Of a stretch of DNA of 64,000 bases, positions 20,801 to 32,800 are shown piece after piece. The first letter of the stretch is position 1. Every line of letters starts with the position of its first letter. The stretch comes from Zygnema cylindricum. Its lineage: Eukaryota > Streptophyta > Zygnematophyceae > Zygnematales > Zygnemataceae. The notes beneath the pieces are model-generated. The model saw only the letters and a list, made by a program, of their open reading frames with translations, had not been told where the DNA came from and did no database searches. Location: NCBI GenBank assembly GCA_037447655.1, contig JBBHKE010002970.1, forward strand, positions 1-64,000. The letters run 5' to 3'. The position numbers and the translations under genes were made by a program.

Positions 20801-23800
20801 CGTATTACCCTTTTAACAAGATCCAATATCTCCTCCTTTGTGATATTCCATTCTTGTTCACATCGCTCATTTTTTGCACTCTCAGCTACTTCACGGAGGT
20901 GGTCATACACGCCTGCCTGCTAAACACAAAAAATGCCTTTGTAATTAATTTTCCGTCTCTGAATTGCTTTAATAAATGGGAAAGGCATCCGATCCAAAAT
21001 CTCCACTCTGCAATAAAAATAGATTGAACCCATCACAGTTTCAAAAGCATGGAAAAAGGAAATCCTTGCATGAAACGACCAAGTGCCTTAGGAAAGAAAA
21101 AAAAAAGGAGACCTAACGGTTTTATAAAAGACAGCAAAATAAAACTTGAGAGAAATATTCTTCGGCTCTCTTCCTTAATGAAGTTTTCTTACATTGCTAC
21201 ATAAGTTCGGGAAAACATTTATGATCGTCCCAAAAATCCGACGTGAGTTTTTTTCCACCTGTCCTCAACACATGCCAAAAAAAAAAAAAAAAAAAAAAAC
21301 CTTACAAAACAAATATTAGGCTCGACTGATAATGAAAGACATAGACAACGAAGGCATGCCATTACAAGTTATCTATTTCTGAGTAATTGAATTGGAGAAT
21401 TCTGAAGAGCTAGAAATTGAAATAATTGAAAGAATTGGGATTTTTGATTGGAAGGATTGGGATACAATATTTTCAAGTACTACCAGCCTGTCTACTTGAT
21501 ATCTGTCGCCGCAATATTGTACACAGACAATTCCTTCCTAAAATAAAATCTAGGAACATCATTTTGGCGAATCCTGCTCTACAAATTCTCGGGGCACAAT
21601 AACTTCAGATCATTTCTAGGGTCATGCATGACTGCTTTCAATCATTGAGCGATTCCTGACCATCCATTTTATAATGTTATGGCCATAAAGGGCTTCCGCC
21701 CATCAAGCCACTTTTGGGTTCATTTCAAGGTCGTCTTTGAGATGAACCCATTTTGGGCCAATGGGATGACCGGTTTGAAATTTTTGCCCGTTCACAACTC
21801 GCCTCTGAATTTTAAGGTGCTCGTTGTCTATGAACTTTAGGATATTGACTTTGTTTTTTTGTGTAGGTCTCAAAAATGTGCATGTAAATTACGCTGAGAT
21901 GTGATGCTCTTATTGAAGGAGAGGCCATGGAAGGCCCAAACAAGGAAGAAATAAAGAAATAGGAGAGACCAAAGAATAGAGAGAAGGTCAAAAGGAGCAA
22001 AAGACAAGTAAAAAAGAGACAAACAAGGAAGCCAAATAGAGAGTTTTCTCGTTAAGTTTTTGTCTTAGCTAAGAATAATTTTACAATTGAGACAAAAAGT
22101 CTTTTTGTGGGAAAACACATGCAAGAAGGGAATTGAGAAACTATGCGGTCTCGAGGTAGAACTAATTCTAGGTGTGAATAGTCAAAGTAGAGCTAACTAC
22201 AGTGAAAAATTTCAAGACAAGAAAGGATTTCTGCAGTTTCCAAGGTGAGTACACAAATCTCACAAAAGTACATAACGCAAAATAGAGTTCTCAACTTAGA
22301 ATTTAGCGTTCAAGACTTTAAAGGAATAAGTAGATGTTAATTTAGCCATCGGCTTCAATAAGAGCTTCAGTAGTGCTTTTCAATTCGAGTAGTTCTTTGA
22401 GATAGAAGTTACCGAATGTTGTTGATTTATTAATTGCCTACAATAATTGTTCAGCGGAAAGGACTTACAAATTTGGGGGTTGCAGGTGGCGGTGGTCGTG
22501 AACCCAGACTGGGGTCTAAAGATTTCAATTCTGCCATTAGGGCTGCGTGTGACTTAGATGTTCCTCTTATCACTCGATAACTATTTAGGAGCATATTGCC
22601 TATCTCCGTGGAGGTTTTTTGTGAGTCATCGAATCCATCCTGCAAAATTGATAACAACACATTTAATATTGCAAAGAAAAAACAAGGATCCCCTTGTGCG
22701 CTAAAAAACCCTAAAAAACCATAAAAACCCATCTAACTACCTTAGTTACAACAACATTTTTGGAAGGGTTTGAGAATGAAAGCAAGAATATACCTTTATA
22801 TTTGTGTAGGCATCCACAACGATAGCAATGAGTAAGTTAAGTCCGAGTAAATAAACTATAAATATGAAGCTCCAATAAAAGAGTGTTGCTGCAACGAGTT
22901 CCCAAGCATTCAGTTGCATGAGATAGCTGTTAAACGAGTTGTCGCCTATGAGGAGGTTGAGCATTGCATTCATGGACATTGGGATGCTGCGAAACTGCGC
23001 GGCCATGATTAAACCACAACAAGAAAACGAGCGTATTGTTAGTAAGGCTCCCGTAGATATGTGCACGCTCATTTGATTGCTTCTTATGTTCGACTCGACA
23101 ATATTTATTCAAAGAATAAAATTCCTAAATTTCTTAACCTTTTATGTGTCGTCCTGCATATGTCAGCTCTTTTGTACACTATTACGGTTTATTCTCTCAA
23201 GAATGACCATTCTTATGGTCCTTAGTTTTCATGGCAACATAATTCTCCAATATTCTCTAGCTGCAACACTCCAGGTTTGTTGCGACAAGTCTCGACAATC
23301 GGAATCATAATTTTTAGATTTGATTTTGGCCTGTCTTCCTCAGGCCTTTTAGATTGAGGGTACCACTGAAGCGACATTAGACAGTACCATACGCATTTCT
23401 TCATTCTCAGGTTCACAGAACAAACATTTCACTTGCCTCGCTAAATGTCCGTCCCAATAAAATGTGTCCGTACAGTGAGTAACACAAGAATATGATGAAA
23501 AACAAAATGAAGAAGTGAACGAGGTCGGATGCTGCCTCCGCTATTGTACGTGTAATGATTCCCATTCTCGATTGAAAGTGCATCATTTTCAAAACGCGAA
23601 AGATCATACATAAGATACTGCAGTAAACATTCAAAGCACAATTGGAAAGAAGAGGTCACATGTTTGCTTTTCGTAAGATATTGAACACATAAAATAAGCG
23701 TGGTAAATATCGCAAAAATGGCCAACAATTTATTACCCAAAAGTGAGAAATTTTAACTATATATTTGAAGAAAACGAGATAATATCAGAAGACAATGTAG

Positions 23801-26800
23801 CATCATTTTCAACAAATTACCCAACTAATGTTCATAACCTTCACGTTTTGCAAAAGTCTGGGAAATAAAGACTTACTTTGTCGCTTGGAAAGCAAAATAT
23901 GTCTTACGGGCGTGTATTAAATTGTCAACGTGAGAAAACACATTTACCGCCTGAGAAATTTGTGTTTCATTTTTTGGGAGCAACTCAAAAAACTTCCCAG
24001 GACTTAGGTCGTATATAATGTAGCGTATGGATGGAGAAAAACGGTTTGAATCTACATATATCTGGATCCTGCATCCATTTTAAAGGATTTGTAAGTGCTT
24101 ATGTTTACAAGAGCTACAATAATGATTGACGAATAAGAACATATGTACATTCACAAATGAGCCTTTGTATCAAGAAGCTAATTGTCCACTTTCGATTGAT
24201 CGTGAAGTTGTAAGCCTCAACTCTATTTGACCATGGGAAATAATTTGACATGGTTGATTTGTTTTTTGTCACAGATACACTATTGACTTGTAAACAACTC
24301 AACAACACTGTTTTTTAACGGTTTAGATACATTGCAAAAAGCGGTGCAATGACTGGGTTTGTGTCAATATGTCTGTTTCATTTTTTGTAAGTCCCTTCAT
24401 TATGTAAGATTTTTCGTGCGTAAAACCTAGTACCATGCCTCTTGTCTAGCGAAGGTTGTGTTTGGATGAAAAGTGCCCTTGTAGGCTTAAGCGTGTTGAT
24501 CTCCTAGTTTGTGTTAGATTCATTGTTGAATCAAACAAAGTGACGCTTCAGGAACCGCAATGTATATCGCGTTCGGCGTACGGAGCGCTCGACTTTGATT
24601 CGCGTCTATGTATTGGTATGGAGATATTTGGTGCGAGTACTTCGAACCGGTGGATTTGTGACGGTTTGAGTTGGACGTCACTCCTATATCTGGATGGCGT
24701 TTGAAGCATTCGGCTTCGATTCGTGAGTACACGTTTTGTGTGCGTTTTTGTCCTTTTGAAGTAAAGAGGTTTGGCGGCGAAACGTACGACTTCGTTTTGC
24801 GTCAATATTTGTTGAGTCACCGAACGAAATGTAAAAATGAGTACTGACGAACTGAAGCCGAAGGCTTCAAACGCCATCCAGATATCAGAGGTCGCAATCG
24901 GGTACCCGAAATCCATACCCGACCGTTACCCGACCGGTTGCTTCGGATCCGGAACGGATTCGGGTGCCAAATTTTGGGGGCCGGTCAGATTCAGGCGGGT
25001 GATTCACAAAAAAAATTACAGAAAGGTCGGGTAACCAAAAAACGAAAAAAAATGAATGTTTTGTACTATCCATACTATCCAATATTATTGTACTTTCTAC
25101 TCTTGGTATCGTGGAAGGTATGAGGGAGATGTACCATTAATTTTGTACATATTCGGGTACGGGCGGGTATGGGTAGTCGCAAGAAATCGAGTTTTGGTTA
25201 ACTTTTTTTTTCGTAAACGAGTATCGGGTAACGGTTAACAATTTAGGAGGGTGACATAACCCCGTCGGGTATCGGGTGTTCAGATTTTGAAAAAAAAAAT
25301 GCCGGTTTGGAGTATCTAAAATTTAGACTTTTGCGACCTCTTCCAGATATACAAGTGACGTCCAACTCAAACCGTCACAAATCCACCGGTGCGAAATAAT
25401 CGCACCAAATATCTCCATACCTAGACGTGAATCGAAGTCGGGCGCTCCGTACGTGAACGCTATATACATTGCGGTTCACTAAAGCGTCACTTCTCGCGAT
25501 TAAACAATGAATCTAACAACCCCCCTCTCATTGGCAGAATCGCTAAAACTCCAAAAATCAACACTCCACGCGATTTAGTCCTCTTTGACGGTTCTCACTA
25601 AAACGTAACAGTTTGTGTTAGGTGTTAGCCTGTCTGAGTAGTGGGGAAAGTCAAGTGTGGCAATTATGATTAGTGAGTAATCAATATGTGAAGTAGAATT
25701 ATGTGAGGTGAGAAAGACCATTGTAAAAGCAAGAGCACAGAGAAAAAGATCACTTAAATAAATTCATATTTCGCCGACACTTATGTAATCGTGAATGTTT
25801 TATGTGAGTGATTATATGCTTCCCGATATGAGTTTCTAATTGCTGCACACTCTGTGTTGTGTTAACGATGAGACCCAAAATCAACTATATCGAGTAATTG
25901 GAAGATTTCAAAGACCAAGCACGGCCCGGTTTAGATTTAGAAATTAGAGATGAGCGACAATAGATAAACCACAAAGGTAGATTTCATGACCGTAGATAAT
26001 TCCCAAAGGTAGATGTCAAACTTAGAGTGTGTAGAGAAAAAAGTAGTCACATGTATAAACTTAGTCAGAATGAACTCCAACAGTAAGCTCTATTAAAAGT
26101 GGTAGGGAAAATACAAATGTAAACACTGGACATTTGTCCCTATCAAGAAGCATATCCATCAGTTAGTTGTAGAAACAACTTTTTGGCACGGCGACCTTGA
26201 GAAGGACAAATATACAAAAGTTTTAGAGGGGATGATGGCAACACGAGGCATGGTGTGACGGCACAAAAATCCCTGTAGGGTTTGAAAAAAGCAACGAGGA
26301 CTTGGTCCTTGAGAATGCGTAAAGCTTAGACAACTTTTAGCTTTGGGAGAACTGGTCAAATTTTGGAGTATGTGGGAAAGGTGAAGAGAAAAATTAAAAT
26401 ATCTTCCTCGTGTATGTGGACGAGTTGGTTCTGGTGGTTGAGAGTTTGGATGAAATTTGTGTTTTGAAAACATATGTTGGTATCCTTTTTAATGTGACGG
26501 ATATGGGTGAAGCGAGGTATACTTTGGGTATTAGCATGATTTGTGATGGTTTGGAGAACATTAAGTTGAGCCTGAACAATATTGTAAATAGTTAGTATAG
26601 TTGGTCAGTTAGCCTGGTTTTGTATAATTGCCAGAAACCACTTTCCACTCCTTTAGACCCGAAATTGCAAAGCTGAAAATTTGAGAACCATCATATTTGA
26701 GAACAAGGAGCCAGTGGACTTGTATACAAGGAGGGAACTTGTTGCCTCAAGTATGAGAGAGTTGGCACCATTTCTATATTTGTTGAAAATTAATCTTAAA

Positions 26801-29800
26801 AAAAAACCGCCAACAAATATTGTCAATGTTGGATTGGCACGTGAATGCCAGTTCAATACGTGGTGTAATGTGGTACGCCTCGAGGCCGCCCGAAATAAAT
26901 GGGTACGGACCCGCCAGCTCTACATCAAGCTGGTGGCACAGTGGTTAGTGCGTTGACAGCTTAAGTCAAAGGTCCCATATTCGAGCCTTGGCCGGCTCAA
27001 ATTTCCTTAGTATGGGACATGTCGAATCCCAGATTTCTAGGAAATCTAACATGGTATCGGAGCCAGGGGGATTGCATACGGATTGACCGGCCTTCCCGTG
27101 AGGGGGGTGTTGGATTGGCAAGTGAATGGCACTTCAATACGGGGTGTAATGTGGTACGCCCACACTCGAAGCCGCCCGAAATAAATGGGCAGGGACCCGC
27201 CAGGCTCCACGTCAAGCTCAACCTGGTGGCACAACATCAAGCTCAAGCTGGTGGTGGCACAACATCAAGCTCAAGCTGGTGGCACAGTGCCAGTGGTTAG
27301 TGCATTGACAGCTTAAGTCAAAGGTCCTAGGTTGGAGCCCTGGGCGGCTCAAATTTTCCTAGCATGGGACATGCCAAATCCCGGATTTAAAGGAAATCTA
27401 CCCCAAAGCAAATTCATTAGGAGGCCGTGAAATTAATCTTCTGGTTATATTGGACTAGTGTTCCCATCTTGTGGACCGTTGGAGTTTTAGAGGTATTGTG
27501 GTGCAGGTTGGGGTGGAGACTTTAATTTAAGAAAGTCTACATCTCGTTACGGTTTTTTTTTCTTTGGAGTAGCAGTTTAATGAAATTGTCAAATCCACCC
27601 AACGGTGGCGTTAAGTTCCACGGAGGCCGAGTACAGGGTGGGATGTCATGTTGCAAAGGCTTTAGTTTGGGTGAAAGAGATGTTAAGAGAATTGTGGACT
27701 ATGGTTAGGTTTACGAAAATTCCTTACGTTGTACGAGTTTTATGGCCTTGGTTAAGAATTTTGTGTTTCAAAAGCATATGAAACACATCCGTATTCAGTG
27801 GCACTTAGTGAAAGATTTAGTGGTTGATAAAGTGATAGGTTTTCGTTATGTATTTCCGGTAGGGGAAACCACAAACTTTTGCTAAATCTACTATGCATGA
27901 TGCGTTTGTGATAGAACGACAAAAGGTAGGTTTAAAGTGACATGGTGCTAATATTCCCACAATGATAGCCTATTCCCACCGGAAAAAAATCACTTCTGCA
28001 ACAGACGGGCGTTCGAATAATGTACGGCCTTCCGAGCACCGACTTTGTTGTTCTCGGAAGTATAGAACTTCCTCATAATATTTGAGGATATTGAAGTTGG
28101 GTTAAGGTTGCGTCTTTCTTTGAAACAGGCCAACGGTAAACCCAAAAGCTGACGAAGCAAAAACAACATCCGAACGGCTATTTCATTGTTTCGCGTATTA
28201 GTAAGTTTGAAAAACTGCAGGTCTGTTTTCGCGCCTATGTTTGATGACGTCGAAGCATGTGACGTGTCACAATACACCTTCAATCGGAGGTATGTGCTAA
28301 AATTTTGGTGTGAACAAGACCCATTTTCCGATGAGTTCTGGGAAAATCATAGGAATGGGCAAAAAGTTACAAATGCTCCGGTGGGAATAGGCTATGAGAG
28401 AGGGAATGTTAAGATACATTGTCCAAATTGTGTTGGTTACATTGTTGAATAGCGTGAAGTGACGTTTCAACTAAACGAAATGTGTGTATAATATATAGCG
28501 TTCGCGTACAAAAGCGCTCTACATCGATGCGCGTCTACATGTGTATTGGTACGGAGGTGTTTCGTGCGTGTACTTCGCACGGGTGGATTAGCGACGCTAT
28601 GTTCCCAACGTCTATTTATTGCATCGATTCGCAAGTAAACAATTTGTGTCCGTTTGTAGCTTTGTACTTTTGTAATATTGGCGCCTTACGATTTCGTTTC
28701 TCGCCTATATTTGTATATTTGTCTGTACGTTTAGATTTTCGTGCGACACGTGGGAAAAAAAATCTTTTGAGTTTTCTTTTGAGTGAAAAGCGCCTTTGCT
28801 TGCTCTCCGCGTCGTCCTGTTTTTCTCACGAGGCCGCCACCTATGTTGTTAGATAGGCATGCACGACAATTGTGTGTGGGAGCTACTTAATTGCGGAGAG
28901 AGAAGTTTACAAAGTTATCTTTGTCTTATCTTTGGATCAATCTAGTTGTAGATGTGTGGATCCCACGTTTATGCTTAGTGACCAATTTGGAAGAGTGATG
29001 GAGATCATTCGTGATCAATTTGAAGAGAGATGAATGATAGATCGATACAATAATCAGAGTACACAAAGATAAGCGGAAGCAATAACAAAATATCACATAA
29101 GAGCGAGCATTCCACGGAAGCGAATGTATTCCATGGTAGTTTTTTTTCACAAAAAGATACTTCTCTCTCTCTCTACGCTTCAATATATAAGTTATTCAAA
29201 CGTAGCGTAAGTAAGACATACCAAACGAAACCGTACATAAAGTGAGCACTAAAGGCCTACCAATGAATTTGAGTCTACACTCGAAACAACAAAGTACCAA
29301 AGTAATATTCAAACGTATTCACTTGACTTAGAACGTCACCAAACAAAATCTACGCGAGAACAAGAATCAACAACGTAACTATGACGCCAACCAAAACACA
29401 ATCAAACTAAAAACCAAACTAGACAGCCGCGCGTCAGTCTCCCAACGCCGGATTACATATTTGACCCTAATAATGAAGATCCTTTGTGATCAATTGAGAG
29501 AGAGATGAAGATCCTTTGTCATCAATTCAAAGGTGTTCAAGATCCTTCGTGATCCATTCGGGGGAATAAAGGTGTCGAGGATTGTTATTGTTCCAGAGTG
29601 ATTGTTTAGAGAATATAGAGGAGATGAGTGTGTGGTGATGTAAAAGAAGCTTCCATCAAAACATATATAGTCCCTTTTGGCCAATTGTCATTTTTGAGAA
29701 TGCTTCCGCTGTGTAATGTCTTTTTGGTGGATACATAATTTTGTAGTGATTTATTTTATCGATCCTAACAAGTTAGTGTATGGGTTTGGTGGATGTCAGT

Positions 29801-32800
29801 ATGTGCGTTTCTTCTTTTGTACGTTTGTCCGATATGTAATCTATTTCGAATGTAGAATCTAGTGAACATACCTTCGGTCCAACGTACGTTGTTTTCTGGT
29901 GATTCATGTTCGTCCCTTAGTTTGTGTTAAGTGTTAATCTGTCCTTTGTGAGTAGTGGAGAACGCCAATGTGGTAGTTATATCTTGTATAAAAAGGTAGT
30001 GAGTAATCAGTCTGTGAATTATAATTGTTTTCCTTGTGAGGAAGAACTCTGTAATTGTGAGAGTAAGGAGAAGACGTCTGTTCAATATAGTGATATTTGG
30101 CTGATCCTTTTTTTATGGTGAATGTTTCATGTGAGTGATTAGATGCTTCCTCGTTTGAGTTTGTATGGTTGTGCACTCTATGAAGTGTAAGTTGTCTTAT
30201 CATCAATACCAAAAAAAAAAACAAAAAGTCAAGGTACAAAGACTGGTCTCTCATAAAATAATAACAAATCCTTTTGCATGAGCAATTGTTATTCACCAGA
30301 TTTTTCCATGTCTGACGAATGAAATGAAAAAAAACGAAAGAAACTGGAGTTGGATCTTTGCACAATTTGCAGTAGATGTTGGAACTTTGTACATAAACCC
30401 AGTTTTTTTAAAAAAGGCAAGATTTATGGTAAGGATTAGTGCGAATTTGAGAGTATGGATGCACAACATACCAGGTGATGATTCCATATACCATCAAAGA
30501 GAGGGAGAATATATCGAGCCAGTTCCACCCGTTGACAAAATAGCGCCATGAGTCGCCTTTGCTACAAAATTCTATAGATTGTTTAATCTCCAAAATGATT
30601 GCAATAGCCACAAATAACAATATGGTAAATTCCAAAACGAGCCGTATATAATCGTTTGTTCGAGCATACATTTGTAGTCTGAAAGGTTGTATTTTTGAAG
30701 TGATGGCTATCTTGCCACCATTTTGGAATGTCAATTTCACTTTTGTGAGTGTGAAAGTTTGTTTGTAGGCTGCAAGGGACATACAGACACCAAATTTAAT
30801 GTTACTTCTAGCTTTGTGGCCAAACAACTATGTGGTCAAACATACAAAGACTGTATATTGGTCTCGATTTCCGATCAAACACCCTTTGTACAAGAGTATA
30901 GAGTTAGAATAAGGGTCCACAAGGGTCATGAACTGTCTTCTTTTTTCATTTTCGAAAATCACCTTTAACAATTGTTTAAAATAGTGATACATACAAGGGC
31001 TTTTTTTTTCATCTCCTAATTGTAGCGTACAGATTCGGGTCACGGTAGACCTACTTGTATATGTAAGGAGTTTAAAATCAGTACGCCGTGTCAGGGAATC
31101 GAAGAAGACGCCATCCGCCATATACCGAAGTAATTTTGCAGCAGCATCATGATCCAAATTGATGTCGATAACGTATTTGTAAATATTTTCTCCCTGAAAC
31201 AAAAAAAAAAAAAAAAAAAAATAGCAAAATGGCTTCAAATAAATGTCAACAGTGGCATATTTGGAGACCAGAAAACATTTTCTTGATGTGCCTTCGGATT
31301 CAAGGAAGCCCTACTTTCATGAACTAAAAGAATTCTAGTTTAATAGAAAAATAAACATGATGTTTCACAAATGGTTTTTGGTCGAGACCTGACTACAGAA
31401 ATGAATGGAGTAAATAATTGTCAAACCAACGCAAACTTACGGAGTTATGAAACCGTGAAGAAGAATTCAGTTATCGGATTTTTTTTAGCATTCCCTTAAA
31501 TTACAAATTTCAAAATTAAAAAAAGAAAAGGTAAAATAAATAAAAGATACGTCCGACATATCAAGGTCAATTAGACACGAAAAATCTATTTCGTAGAAAG
31601 GAAATACATGCTACCAATGACGAAAGCAAAATCCTTTATGGCAATCAAAGCTACTTCCTTGTTAAGACTAGAGAGATCTCTGAAACACTAAAAAACAATA
31701 GAACCTACATTTATCTCGACTGGTTTGAAGCCATATGGGACCCCATCTCTGTTAAAAGATTCAAGAATATGCGAGTTATTTGTCTCATTTTTCCATTTTT
31801 TATTTTGTTCCTCAGCATACGTGCTGTTGTACAAAACGGAATTTGGTAGAAACGGAGGAGCAAAGCCCCATGGGGCCGTTGAATTGGGGTTGGGATAACG
31901 TGGACACATGTCCACGGAAAAATCTTGAAACCTGCATATTAGAAGACCAGCAAGATGTAACCAAAACAGCAATATCAGACGTAGTCACGTGCGGCTTGCA
32001 GATGAGAGTTAATTGGTCGCCTTTCAAGTTGTTTTCTTGACTCTGATAAGATTTTAACACCTCATATAATTAATGATGGGATCCTTCATAAACACAAAAC
32101 ACACACAGCCTCAGAAGCGGAAGCATAAATCACTCACACATAAACATTCACCACAGAAAGTTTTTCTTTAAAATACACATATAAGCCAAAGCTTTTCTCC
32201 ACACTCTCACTCTTACAATGTTTTCCTTACTACATTTAGAATTATTCACAGACCTAAAAATCTACCGCATCAATTACTAAATATGGAAATATACATCAGA
32301 ATCTAACAGGACGTTCTCCACTACCATAAGGGACAGACTTCCACCGAAACTTATAGAAGACCGACACTCTTCTGCACATCAGGACATACTTTCATCCAAA
32401 AAAACGTGCGTTGGACTGGAAGCACTGTCCACTTAAGTAGCAAAACACACAAGTATATAGAACATACATATAGAACTAGATGCAGCAAATCAAACTTCAC
32501 AGAGTGACGCGAACACGGTCCATACGCTGATTTGCACAATGTACCCTAACATTCCTCCTCTCATTGTGGGAGTACATACTGAATAGGAAAAAACTGTGGG
32601 TTCTATATTTTTGTTGGTCGTCTCTTCACAAGGTGTCAAAGATTATACATTTTGTGAATTTATATTATCTTTCCAATTTTCCGTTTTATCCGAAAAAACA
32701 CTAGGTTATTGATTAAATGAAATTCTAGATATGTAGAGAGCATTTGAGAACTTACCTCCCTGTCTTACAGAAGCCCCTATCTGTAGCTCTTATCTGCGTT

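Larger units (their letters stand above)
26827..27402 (+). mobile_element. TRIM-A copy 1: two LTRs with tRNA-like inserts, no coding
   Basis: LTR1 26827-27051 runs TGTTGGATTGGCA to AATCTAACA. A primer-binding site TGGTATCGGAGCC (27052), matching the 3' end of initiator Met-tRNA as used by plant copia elements, follows immediately. The internal part is only about 56 bp and ends in the purine tract GTGAGGGGGG. LTR2 27108-27402 starts TGTTGGATTGG again. LTR2 contains an internal tandem duplication of a TGGTGGCACAACATCAAGCT unit. Each LTR carries a tRNA-like segment. Non-autonomous, so it depends on another element's reverse transcriptase. Confidence 0.88.
26155..27870 (+). pseudogene. Ty1/copia pol remnant C (RT to RNase H), interrupted by a TRIM
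   Basis: 26155-26250 encodes ETTFWHGDLEKDKYTKV (RT motif T-x-FLHGDLEE). 26400-26660 has VYVDELVLVVESLDE and DMGEARYTLGIS (the YVDD box mutated to YVDE). 27580-27730 encodes the RNase H block (VALSSTEAEYR, then VAKALVWVKEMLRELW). Many stops and frameshifts. A TRIM at 26827-27402 separates the RT and RNase H parts. Lies in polycystin intron 12, antisense to the gene. Confidence 0.8.

Noticed and set aside
23618-23760. Hydrophobic reading frame directly upstream of polycystin exon 14 (GNKLLAIFAIFTTLILC)
   Set aside because: It looks like a membrane helix, but exon 13 joins exon 14 in phase and already gives S4; no acceptor in the right phase precedes it.
26927-26998. Functional tRNA gene
   Set aside because: It is inside an LTR, base 33 is not U, and the T stem is mispaired; a derived structure is more likely.
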